A stretch of DNA of 41,599 bases from Sphingomonas sp. Ant H11 (GTDB lineage: Bacteria; Pseudomonadota; Alphaproteobacteria; Sphingomonadales; Sphingomonadaceae): contig NZ_JSBN01000021.1 in assembly GCF_000797515.1 (NCBI RefSeq), forward strand, positions 1-41,599, read 5' to 3'. Shown here piece by piece: positions 17,119-24,710 of the stretch. Positions within the stretch are counted from its first letter, which is position 1. Every line of letters starts with the position of its first letter. The position numbers and the translations under genes were made by a program. A model generated the notes under the pieces. The model worked only from the letters and a program-made list of their open reading frames with translations. It searched no databases and was not told the origin of the DNA.

Positions 17119-17212
17119 TGCTGCATGCGCGAATGCGCGTAATAATATTGCGCGCATAAGCAACAATCTCCAAATGCCTCCCTGCCGGAACGGTCCGCAC
17201 GGAGATCCTACC

Positions 17213-17293
17213 ATGCGCATTCTGCAAAGCCTCGCGAGCGGCCTCATCGCCGTTGCCGGCGTCGCGCTGGTGGTCGAGGTTCTTAGCCTCTAA
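17213..17293 (+). CDS. candidate micro-ORF, 26-residue hydrophobic peptide
   Basis: An ATG preceded by GGAG at nine bases opens 26 codons encoding one amphipathic-to-hydrophobic segment: 'MRILQSLASG', then 'LIAVAGVALVVEVL', ending 'SL'. It has the size and hydrophobicity of single-helix membrane peptides. The AT-rich stretch TAATAATATT (17140-17149) upstream could be a -10 region. A GC-rich hairpin follows at 17307-17331. No homologue is known to me; the case rests on the ribosome binding site, composition and a flanking hairpin. Confidence 0.4.
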   Translation: MRILQSLASGLIAVAGVALVVEVLSL

Positions 17294-17306
17294 CCCATCG
17301 GCCCAC

Positions 17307-17331
17307 CCGCCCCTTCTTCTTGACGGGGCGG
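17307..17331. terminator. GC-rich hairpin after the micro-ORF
   Basis: Arms CCGCCCC (17307-17313) and GGGGCGG (17325-17331) enclose an 11-base loop 'ttcttcttgac'. It is 14 bases beyond the micro-ORF stop. No T tract follows, so it is a terminator candidate only. Confidence 0.4.
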
Positions 17332-17397
17332 CCAGGGCTGTGGGGTTGAGAGCAGTTTTTCAAATCTTTAGCGGAAGGCGTCCGCCAAACATCCGTC

Positions 17398-17490
17398 GTC
17401 ACCCCGGCCCTGTGCCGGGGTCAACCGTGCCGCAAATCCTGTGCGTGCGGTGGGTATTTCCGGTGGACCCCGGGACGAGCCCGGGGTGAC
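17398..17490. repeat. sphingomonad-type intergenic palindromic repeat
   Basis: The element begins GTCACCCCGG and ends CCCGGGGTGAC, so its ends are inverted copies. Each end is itself a smaller palindrome: CCCCGG-ccctgtg-CCGGGG (17402-17420) and CCCCGGG-acgag-CCCGGGG (17468-17486). Such units ('gtcaccccgg...ccggggtgac') are dispersed in many sphingomonad genomes, to my recollection. It lies downstream of dnaJ and may act on its 3' end. Otherwise the 17294-17519 stretch shows no gene. Confidence 0.65.
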
Positions 17491-17519
17491 AGGTCATAGC
17501 GCCGGCCCCGCCCCGCCCC

Positions 17520-18635
17520 TTAACCCCAGGCGCTCTTCATTTTCTTGAAGAAGCCGCTGGTCTGCGGGCATTCCTTGCCGGTTTCGGTCGCACGAAATTC
17601 CTCGAGCAATTCGCGCTGGCGCGAGGTCAGGCTGCTCGGCGTTTCCACCTCGATGCGGATGACCAGGTCACCGCGCCCACGCCCCTGCAGCACCGGCATT
17701 CCGGCACCACGCTGCCGCAATTCGCGGCCCGACTGGGTTCCCGCTGGAATCTTGATCGTGTGCTGGACACCGTCTGGTCCCGGGATGGTGATTTCCCCAC
17801 CCAGCGCCGCAGTAGTGAAACTGATCGGCGCACGCGCAAACAACGTGGTGCCCTCGCGCTGGAACAACGGATGCCGCGCGACGTGCAGGAAGATATAGAG
17901 GTCACCCGGAGGGGCACCCCGCATCCCCGCTTCCCCTTCGCCAGTGAGGCGCACGCGCGTGCCCTCATCGACGCCGGGCGGGATGTTGACCGTGCGGGTC
18001 TTGGTCTTTTCGACGCGGCCCTCGCCGCGGCAATTGCCACACGGATCGGAAATGGTCTGGCCCGCGCCGTGGCAGGTCGGGCAGGTGCGCTCGACCACAA
18101 AGAAACCTTGCTGCGCGCGGACTTTGCCATGGCCATGGCAGGTCGTGCACGACTTCGCCGCCGTACCCTTGGTCGCGCCGGTGCCGTTGCACACGTCGCA
18201 CACGCCGGTCACATCGATCGTGATGTCGGTGGATTTGCCGTGGAACGCCTCTTCGAGGGTAATTTCCATGTCGTAGCGCAAATCGGCACCACGCCGCGGG
18301 CCGCTGGCACCGCCACGCTGCCCGCCCATGAATTCGCCGAAGATATTTTCGAAGATATCCGAAAAGGCGCTAAAATCCTGCGGGCCGCCGCCGCCACCGC
18401 CGCCCTGCCTGAACGCGGCATGGCCATAGCGATCATAGGCCGCGCGCTTCTGCGGGTCCTTCAGGCATTCATAGGCTTCGCTGATCGCCTTGAAGCGCGC
18501 CTCGGAATCATCGCATCCCGGATTTTTGTCGGGGTGATAGCGCATTGCCAGGCGACGATAGGAGGATTTGAGCGTGCCTTCATCGGCGTCGCGCTCGCAT
18601 TCCAGCAATTCGTAGAAATCGACTTCAGTGCTCAT
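17520..18635 (-). CDS. dnaJ: molecular chaperone DnaJ
   Basis: DnaJ is the Hsp40 co-chaperone that delivers unfolded clients to DnaK and stimulates its ATPase. The protein has 371 residues. The J domain (1-70) carries 'YHPDKNPG' with the HPD motif. A Gly-rich linker follows ('[13 protein letters not shown]'). The zinc region has four CxxCxGxG-type repeats: 'CDVCNGTG', 'CTTCHGHG', 'CPTCHGAG' and 'CGNCRGEG'. The C-terminal client-binding domains follow. GAGG lies six bases before the ATG. It is downstream of dnaK on the same strand across a 138-base gap that holds a repeat. Confidence 0.97.
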   Translation of the reverse strand: MSTEVDFYELLECERDADEGTLKSSYRRLAMRYHPDKNPGCDDSEARFKAISEAYECLKDPQKRAAYDRYGHAAFRQGGGGGGGPQDFSAFSDIFENIFGEFMGGQRGGASGPRRGADLRYDMEITLEEAFHGKSTDITIDVTGVCDVCNGTGATKGTAAKSCTTCHGHGKVRAQQGFFVVERTCPTCHGAGQTISDPCGNCRGEGRVEKTKTRTVNIPPGVDEGTRVRLTGEGEAGMRGAPPGDLYIFLHVARHPLFQREGTTLFARAPISFTTAALGGEITIPGPDGVQHTIKIPAGTQSGRELRQRGAGMPVLQGRGRGDLVIRIEVETPSSLTSRQRELLEEFRATETGKECPQTSGFFKKMKSAWG

Positions 18636-18649
18636 CTTGCGCCTCTAGG

Positions 18650-18773
18650 CCCTGTCCCGAGCGGGAGAGGGTTTGGGAGAGGGAATGATGAGGAAGCCGC
18701 AGTGCGATCTGCATCGCAGCACGGCCCCTCTCCCCGACCCTCTCCCCACATGTGGGGAGAGGGAGATAGTATT
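18650..18773. repeat. repeat-rich gap between dnaK and dnaJ
   Basis: The gap holds 'gggagagggtttgggagaggg' in segments at 18661-18681 and, near its other end, 'ccctctccccgaccctctcccc' split at 18724-18747, which are inverse complements of each other, so the whole can fold into a long hairpin. An inner small palindrome CCCCACATGTGGGG (18744-18757) is perfect. The words match the repeat at the window's left end. It may affect dnaK/dnaJ read-through or mRNA stability. Confidence 0.6.
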
Positions 18774-20675
18774 TTACGCCTTGTGATCGTCGACTTCGGA
18801 GAATTCCGCGTCGACCACGTCTTCCTTCGGAGCCTCGGCGGCGTCAGCGCTCGGCGACGCTTCGGCCTGGGCCTGCTTTTCGTAGATCGCCTGGCCCAGC
18901 TTCATCGCGACCTGCGCGAGCGCGCCTGCCTTCTCCTTCATCGCTTCGGGATCGCCACCTTCAACGGCAGTCTTGGTCGCGGCAATCGCGGCCTCGATCT
19001 CGCCCTTCAGCGCGGCGTCGACCTTGTCGCCATTTTCGGCGAGCTGACGCTCGGTGGTGTGAACCAGGCTCTCGGCGTTGTTCTTCGCTTCGGCCGCGTC
19101 GCGGCGCTTCTTGTCGTCCTCGGCGAACTGCTCGGCGTCGCGCACCATCTGCTCGATGTCGCGCTCCGACAGGCCACCCGAAGCCTGGATGCGGATCTGC
19201 TGCTCCTTGCCGGTACCCTTGTCCTTGGCCGAGACATTGACCAAGCCGTTGGCGTCGATGTCGAAGGTCACTTCGATCTGCGGCACACCGCGGGGTGCGG
19301 GCGGAATGCCGACCAGGTCGAACTGGCCGAGCATCTTGTTGTCCGCCGCCATTTCGCGCTCGCCCTGGAACACGCGGATGGTCACAGCCTGCTGGTTGTC
19401 GTCTGCGGTCGAATAGGTTTGCGACTTCTTGGTCGGGATCGTGGTGTTGCGATCGATCATGCGGGTGAACACGCCCCCCAACGTCTCGATGCCGAGCGAC
19501 AACGGCGTCACGTCGAGCAGCAGCACGTCCTTGACGTCGCCCTGCAGCACGCCTGCCTGAATGGCGGCACCCATCGCCACGACCTCGTCCGGGTTGACGC
19601 CCGAATGCGGTTCCTTGCCGAAGAAGTCCTTCACCACCTGGCGGACCTTGGGCATGCGCGTCATGCCGCCGACCAGCACCACTTCGCTGATGTCGGACGC
19701 CTTGACGCCGGCATCGGCCATCGCCTTGCGGCACGGCTCGAGCGTGCGCTGGATCAGGTCATCGACCAGACGCTCCAGATCGGCGCGCGACACCGACTTG
19801 ACGAGATGCTTCGGACCCGTCGCATCGGCGGTGATGAAGGGCAGGTTGACCTCGGTCGTCGCAGCCGACGACAGCTCGATCTTCGCCTTTTCTGCCGCTT
19901 CCTTCAAACGCTGGAGCGCCAATTTGTCCTTGGTGAGGTCGATGCCTTCGGCCTTCTTGAAGTCGTCCGACAGGAAGTTCAGCAGCTTGTTGTCGAAATC
20001 TTCGCCGCCGAGGAAAGTATCGCCATTGGTGGCCTTCACTTCGAACACGCCATCGCCAATCTCGAGGATCGAGATGTCGAAGGTGCCGCCGCCAAGGTCA
20101 TAGACCGCGATGGTCTTGTTGGTGTCCTTGTCGAGCCCGTAAGCGAGCGCGGCTGCGGTCGGCTCGTTGATGATGCGGAGCACTTCGAGCCCGGCAATCT
20201 GCCCGGCGTCCTTGGTTGCCTGGCGCTGCGCGTCGTTAAAGTATGCAGGAACGGTGATGACCGCCTGGGTCACCGTCTCGCCGAGATAGGCTTCCGCGGT
20301 TTCCTTCATCTTCTGGAGCGTGAAGGCCGAGATCTGCGAGGGCGAGTATTCCTTGCCGCCGGCACCGACCCATGCGTCGCCATTGTTGCCGCGCACGATC
20401 TTGTACGGGACCAGCTCGGTGTCCTTCTTGGTGATGGGATCGTCGAAGCGACGACCGATCAGGCGCTTCACCGCGAAAATGGTGTTTTCAGGGTTGGTCA
20501 CCGCCTGGCGCTTCGCAGGCTGGCCGACCAGTCGCTCGCCATCCTTGGCGAAGGCGACGATCGACGGCGTGGTGCGCGCGCCTTCGGCGTTTTCGATAAC
20601 CTTGGGCTTGCCGCCCTCCATCACCGAGACGCAGCTGTTGGTGGTGCCGAGATCGATTCCGATTACTTTTGCCAT
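18774..20675 (-). CDS. dnaK: molecular chaperone DnaK (Hsp70)
   Basis: DnaK binds exposed hydrophobic peptide in an ATP-controlled cycle with DnaJ and GrpE. The protein has 633 residues. The nucleotide-binding domain has '[12 protein letters not shown]' (residues 4-15), '[21 protein letters not shown]' in two parts, '[14 protein letters not shown]' and '[11 protein letters not shown]'. The linker '[15 protein letters not shown]' and the substrate domain follow; the tail ends in acidic '[17 protein letters not shown]'-like residues, as in proteobacterial DnaK. AGAGGA precedes the ATG at 20675. A heat-shock-type promoter lies 84 bases upstream. Confidence 0.98.
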   Translation of the reverse strand: MAKVIGIDLGTTNSCVSVMEGGKPKVIENAEGARTTPSIVAFAKDGERLVGQPAKRQAVTNPENTIFAVKRLIGRRFDDPITKKDTELVPYKIVRGNNGDAWVGAGGKEYSPSQISAFTLQKMKETAEAYLGETVTQAVITVPAYFNDAQRQATKDAGQIAGLEVLRIINEPTAAALAYGLDKDTNKTIAVYDLGGGTFDISILEIGDGVFEVKATNGDTFLGGEDFDNKLLNFLSDDFKKAEGIDLTKDKLALQRLKEAAEKAKIELSSAATTEVNLPFITADATGPKHLVKSVSRADLERLVDDLIQRTLEPCRKAMADAGVKASDISEVVLVGGMTRMPKVRQVVKDFFGKEPHSGVNPDEVVAMGAAIQAGVLQGDVKDVLLLDVTPLSLGIETLGGVFTRMIDRNTTIPTKKSQTYSTADDNQQAVTIRVFQGEREMAADNKMLGQFDLVGIPPAPRGVPQIEVTFDIDANGLVNVSAKDKGTGKEQQIRIQASGGLSERDIEQMVRDAEQFAEDDKKRRDAAEAKNNAESLVHTTERQLAENGDKVDAALKGEIEAAIAATKTAVEGGDPEAMKEKAGALAQVAMKLGQAIYEKQAQAEASPSADAAEAPKEDVVDAEFSEVDDHKA

Positions 20676-20758
20676 TGGTCCTCTGGGGCCCCCGTCTGTC
20701 AAAAAATTGCCATTCCGCCGCGCCCTTACGATAAGCAACGCGACACTTCACTCCGGCG

Positions 20759-20786
20759 ATATAGGGGGGCTTTCGCTTGTCGCAAG
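20759..20786 (-). promoter_or_regulatory. sigma-32 (RpoH)-type promoter for dnaK
   Basis: On the minus strand CTTGCG (plus 20781-20786) is followed after exactly 13 bases by CCCCTATAT (plus 20759-20767). This fits the heat-shock consensus CTTGAA-N13-CCCCATnT with two or so mismatches. The leader to the dnaK ATG would be about 75 bases. Confidence 0.65.
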
Positions 20787-20844
20787 ATTTCGCAGCACGT
20801 AGAGTGACGCGATAAGTTCCCAAAGCGGGAGAAGGTGGTTGCAG

Positions 20845-21279
20845 ATGCGAAAGATTCTGGTGGCGGCAGCACTGGCCGTGGGTGGGTGCAGCCAGCCGCC
20901 GGTGCTGTCGGTCGACAAAGGCTATGTGCGGCTTGCGGCAATCCCCAGCCGTCCCGCCGTCGCATACTTTACCATTCATGGCGGCACCGCAGACACCACC
21001 CTGCTTTCGGTCAGCAGCGATGTGTCGGTGAAGAGCGAACTGCACGAATCCATGATGTCGGGAAACATGGCGACGATGAAGCCGATCGGCGACCTGCCGA
21101 TCCCCGCCGCCTCGACCACCGTGTTCAAACCCGGCGGCAAGCATGTGATGTTGTTCGACATGAACCCCGGGATCAAGCCGGGCCGCGCGGTCACGCTGAC
21201 CTTCACCTTTTCGAACAACCAGCGCGTCCTGTACGACGCACCGACCATCGCGGCAGGGGCCCCTGCCCCCTCCGAGTGA
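20845..21279 (+). CDS. PCu(A)C-type periplasmic copper chaperone, lipoprotein
   Basis: It binds Cu(I) in the periplasm, and relatives deliver copper to cytochrome oxidase. The protein has 144 residues. The signal ends in a lipobox-like 'AVGGC' (Cys16), so it is probably a lipoprotein. The Cu motif H-x10-M-x21-H-x-M is recognisable: 'ELHESMMSGNMATM' followed by 'GGKHVMLFDM'. The ATG at 20845 follows GAAGG; a TTG six bases upstream is possible. Its stop overlaps the next gene's GTG start, so the two are coupled. It diverges from dnaK. Confidence 0.85.
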   Translation: MRKILVAAALAVGGCSQPPVLSVDKGYVRLAAIPSRPAVAYFTIHGGTADTTLLSVSSDVSVKSELHESMMSGNMATMKPIGDLPIPAASTTVFKPGGKHVMLFDMNPGIKPGRAVTLTFTFSNNQRVLYDAPTIAAGAPAPSE

Positions 21280-21725
21280 CCGGGCGTGCGCTGACAACAG
21301 GCGAGATCTCGCTTGCCCGCGGCGTGTTCGGCGACGCAATCGATTATGCGCCGGTACGGCTCGAGCAACGCAAATGGGCATTTTTCCAGCCGCGCGAAAC
21401 GGTGATGGCACCGACCGGCACGATCCACTTTCATCCGGAAGGCACCCGCTACCGCGCCGATTTCTCGTGCGGCACCCTTGATGACCAAGGGCTCCTGATC
21501 CACGAATTGACGCATATCTGGCAAAGCCAGCAGGGGACTTTCCTGCCGCTGCGCCGCCATCCCTTCTGCCGCTACCATTACGCCATCCGGCCCGGCCTAC
21601 CGCTGCACCGCTACGGGATCGAGCAGCAGGCCGAAATCGTGCGCCATACCTTCGTGCTGCGCCATGGCGGCTTCGTGCGCGGCGCACTGCCACTCGCTAC
21701 CTACGAGAGTATTCTGCCGTTTTGA
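21276..21725 (+). CDS. HELTH-motif protein ('vgr related protein' type)
   Basis: The protein has 149 residues, no signal peptide. The central 'GLLIHELTHIWQSQQG' is a HExxH zinc-binding signature, of the kind seen in DUF4157-like metallopeptidase domains that accompany contractile-injection or Vgr-linked systems. Sphingomonad genomes label such proteins 'vgr related', to my recollection. A C-terminal third zinc ligand might be in 'YGIEQQAEIVRH'. The start GTG at 21276 overlaps the PCu(A)C stop (GTGA). No secretion genes are nearby, so the link to Vgr is by name only. Peptidase activity is not established. Confidence 0.6.
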   Translation: MTGRALTTGEISLARGVFGDAIDYAPVRLEQRKWAFFQPRETVMAPTGTIHFHPEGTRYRADFSCGTLDDQGLLIHELTHIWQSQQGTFLPLRRHPFCRYHYAIRPGLPLHRYGIEQQAEIVRHTFVLRHGGFVRGALPLATYESILPF

Positions 21726-21778
21726 GATAATTGCTCCCTTTTGCGGAATCTGTAATATTGATCCCGGGGGACGACACT

Positions 21779-22756
21779 ATGAAACAAATCGACGATACCC
21801 GCATATCGTTAGCAGTAACGCTGCTCGCTCTACCTTCGATTGGCGTATTCTTCCTTAGCGACATGCTGGGATGGATCTTCGCTTGGCAAGGAAAGGTTCC
21901 CATCTTAACTGCACTGGACTCCGCAGCAAAGCAAACCGATGCCACGAGCCGCCTGTTCGTAATCGCGGCAGCGTTGGCGGGTTTTGGCCTGTCGTACCTG
22001 ATTGTGCTGCGTTTTGTCGCGGATCTTCGCGACGAGTTCGGCCCGCAAGTGCGCGGCTGGATTTTACGTTGGTATGGCGGTGGCATCCTGGTGGGCACGC
22101 TCTGGGTAGCCGGCGGCTATCTCCTGGTGCCAACCAGCGCCCAGCCCGGAGGTGACCTTTTGGCAAGCGCTCTTGGCTTGTTCGGGTCGATGCAGGGCGT
22201 CCCCGATGATACGCTGCTTCTCAAGTTCCAGGCTTTGGCGGTGTGCGATCGAATAGCCTTCATGGTCGCGGCCGGTATTGTGGTGACCGGCGGCATCTCC
22301 TCGCTGGTCGAATCCATCAAACCGCTCACGGGAGAAGAAGCGTATGCGTTTCTCCTCCACCAGCGCCTTCGCTTGCGCAGTTATGTCAACGCGGCGGCGG
22401 GACTGCTGGTCATTTCGCTCTTGTTCCAGATTGCTTGGATGCGCTGGACGCTCATCGCGGCGACACCAGCCGTTGCGGACGCGATGAGCCATCAGGTCGA
22501 TGCCTGGGCGGTCTTCACTGGAGTCAGTGGCTCCATCGTGATTGCACTCTTTGCGATACCCGCAGCCACGATTCTGGATGCCCGTGCCACGGGCGCGCCG
22601 CAAACGCCGAGCGACGGGAAGACGGCCCCGCTGCTCGACGCGGGCTTGCTTCCCGCCCTCGGCAAAGTATTGGTGGTTCTCGCCCCGACACTGGCCGGTG
22701 CATTGCCGACGATACTCGACTTTGCAGGAAAGGCGACCGGACTTTCTCCTAGCTAA
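21779..22756 (+). CDS. multi-pass membrane protein of unknown function
   Basis: The protein has 325 residues with about six hydrophobic segments: 'LAVTLLALPSIGVFFL', 'LFVIAAALAGFGLSYLIVL', 'GGILVGTLWVAGGYLLV', 'IAFMVAAGIVVTGGI', 'AAAGLLVISLLFQIAW' and 'FTGVSGSIVIALFAIPAATI', then a Pro/Ala-rich tail. No transporter or enzyme motif is evident. The codon use is a little more AT-tolerant than its neighbours (TTA, ATA and AGT codons), which hints at an accessory gene. The ATG at 21779 follows a G5 run. It stands alone, 53 bases after the HELTH gene and convergent with the sensor kinase. Confidence 0.65.
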   Translation: MKQIDDTRISLAVTLLALPSIGVFFLSDMLGWIFAWQGKVPILTALDSAAKQTDATSRLFVIAAALAGFGLSYLIVLRFVADLRDEFGPQVRGWILRWYGGGILVGTLWVAGGYLLVPTSAQPGGDLLASALGLFGSMQGVPDDTLLLKFQALAVCDRIAFMVAAGIVVTGGISSLVESIKPLTGEEAYAFLLHQRLRLRSYVNAAAGLLVISLLFQIAWMRWTLIAATPAVADAMSHQVDAWAVFTGVSGSIVIALFAIPAATILDARATGAPQTPSDGKTAPLLDAGLLPALGKVLVVLAPTLAGALPTILDFAGKATGLSPS

Positions 22757-22835
22757 CCCGCTGACGGGCCGGAATCCGTATCAAAAACAATCCGTGTTCC
22801 GCGTGACCTTGCGGCCTTCCGCGCAGCAGTCAGCC

Positions 22836-24710
22836 TTACGCCGCAATCTCGCTGGCAGCGCGCGGGGCGAGCCCCAGCGTCAGCACGGCGACAGCCCCCC
22901 GGCCCGGGCCTTCGCTTTCCAACCGGAGCGTGCCGTGCATTGCCGCCATCGAATTGGCACACCAATGCAGGCCAAGCCCGCCCGATTTGTGCCGCCGGGT
23001 GGAAAAGCCGCGCTGGAACAGCGTCGGCGTCGCATCTGCTGCAAAACCCTCGCCATCGTCGCAAATCGCGATTCGCGCGGTGTCGCCTTGCTCCTCGATC
23101 GAAACCGAGATCGAACCGCTGGCGGTGCCTTTGGCCGCAATCGCATCGGCGGCGTTGGAGAACAGGTTACCGATCACCTGGCTCAAGATGATGCGGCTGG
23201 CGAGCACATAACAGGGCTGGGCCGGAAAGCTGAACGCGATCGAGACGCTACCCGAATAGCGCGCGATGGTCGCGTTCTTGGCGATGATTTCGGTTACGTC
23301 GCACGGCTCCACCGCCGGGCGCTCGTGCGCGGCGCTTTGCTGCTCGCCGATGATTTCCAGCACATGGCTCATCGCCTCACGCCCGATCTGGAGTTGGTCG
23401 CGGCGGTGCGCGCGATCCGCGCCTTCCGCTTCGATCGCCGCCGAGACGAAGGCGATCAACTTCGCGCGGCGCGGCGCGGGCAGATCGTCCTTGGCCAGTT
23501 CCGCCACCGCCCGCTCCAGCACTGCGCGGTCGACCGGGGCCGGTTGCGCCATTCCCTGGCTCAGGATCGTGCTGATCGGATTGAGCGCGTTGCGGACATT
23601 GTGCATCACCGCCACCGCGCTCTCGCTCTTGCCCAGAGCGAAGCTCTGCACTTCCAACTGCTCGCGCAGATCCTTCAATTGCTGCAGCATCGCGTTGAAA
23701 CTCTTGCCAAGCGAGCCGATCTCGTCGCGACGCGCCTCGTCGGGCAACAATCCCAACGTGCCCGAGGACCGCACCATCTGCATATGCCCCTCGACCCGCG
23801 CGAGCGGGCGCAGCACCAGCCGGGTGATCATGCGCCGCAGCATCACCAACACGCCCAGCAGCAAAACGATCGCGCCGGTCACCGCGAGCAGCAGCATCCG
23901 CTGCCCCAACACCGACACATCGCGCGGCACGGTGAAGGCGGCGCTCGCGACGGCATGCCCGTCCGCGCCCTGAATCGGCACGGCAATGCGCATGGTCGCG
24001 TTGGCAGCGACAATCCGGTTGGCGTCGGGCGCATTGGCAAGATCGATCGTGGCGCGCAATTGCAGCACCTCCGACAGCGCCCGCGACGTGATCCGCCGCG
24101 CCATCACCACATAGCCGTGCGGATCGCCGGTCCCGTCGCTGCGCCGCACCTTGGCCACGCCGATCGCCGCCAGCTCATCGCCGAGCCGCAGATAATAATG
24201 GCCTGAGCTTTTCGCCCCCAGGAACCGTTTGAAATCGGTACGGACCAGCGCCGCCGCAAAGGCATCGCGGCGATCAAGCCGGTCCAGCCCGCGCGCGAGA
24301 TCGCGCCAGCGCGCGATCACGATCCGCCCGTCATTGCCGATATAGGCCATGCCATCGACATTGAGATTGGCCATCGCCAGCGTCGAAAAACTCTCGCGCT
24401 CAAATTCCGGCGTGGGATGCGCCATATAGGTGTAGCTTGCGGTCCAATCGCCATAATCGCGCACCGCATTCTCGACCTTGGTCGCGAAATCGCTCAGCGC
24501 GGCATGGGTCCGCTCGACCTGGGCATCGATCGACTTCGCCTCAAGCTGGTTGAAGCTCGGGACAATAACGCTGGCGAGCAGCAAGGTAAGCGCCAGCGAA
24601 CCGGCGAGGCCGACTGCGGTCAGGATCAGGACGAGCTTGACACCGAGCGAGCCGCGCCCGCGCCATCGTCCGATCCGGCCGCGCGCGGCACGGATCATGC
24701 TGCCCGTCAT
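22836..24710 (-). CDS. CHASE4-like sensor histidine kinase
   Basis: The protein has 624 residues. A first membrane helix (about 26-48, 'LVLILTAVGLAGSLALTLLL') is followed by a periplasmic CHASE4-like domain (about 50-270; 'YGDWTASYTYM...FERESFSTLAMANLNVDGMAYI' in parts). Then come a second helix ('LLLAVTGAIVLLLGVLVML'), a HAMP segment, a dimerisation helix with the candidate phospho-His in 'AVMHNVRNALNPIS', and the ATPase domain with the N box 'NLFSNAADAI' and the G box 'DDGEGF'. The start overlaps the stop of the response regulator-GGDEF-EAL gene by four bases (24710-24707), so they form a two-gene signalling unit. The signal is unknown. Confidence 0.9.
   Translation of the reverse strand: MTGSMIRAARGRIGRWRGRGSLGVKLVLILTAVGLAGSLALTLLLASVIVPSFNQLEAKSIDAQVERTHAALSDFATKVENAVRDYGDWTASYTYMAHPTPEFERESFSTLAMANLNVDGMAYIGNDGRIVIARWRDLARGLDRLDRRDAFAAALVRTDFKRFLGAKSSGHYYLRLGDELAAIGVAKVRRSDGTGDPHGYVVMARRITSRALSEVLQLRATIDLANAPDANRIVAANATMRIAVPIQGADGHAVASAAFTVPRDVSVLGQRMLLLAVTGAIVLLLGVLVMLRRMITRLVLRPLARVEGHMQMVRSSGTLGLLPDEARRDEIGSLGKSFNAMLQQLKDLREQLEVQSFALGKSESAVAVMHNVRNALNPISTILSQGMAQPAPVDRAVLERAVAELAKDDLPAPRRAKLIAFVSAAIEAEGADRAHRRDQLQIGREAMSHVLEIIGEQQSAAHERPAVEPCDVTEIIAKNATIARYSGSVSIAFSFPAQPCYVLASRIILSQVIGNLFSNAADAIAAKGTASGSISVSIEEQGDTARIAICDDGEGFAADATPTLFQRGFSTRRHKSGGLGLHWCANSMAAMHGTLRLESEGPGRGAVAVLTLGLAPRAASEIAA

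Noticed and set aside
17760..20807. A 1015-codon open frame on the plus strand opposite dnaJ and dnaK
   Set aside because: dnaK genes in GC-rich genomes are known for long antisense frames. The text is Arg/His/Leu-rich with no domain, and both sense genes are intact members of well-known families.
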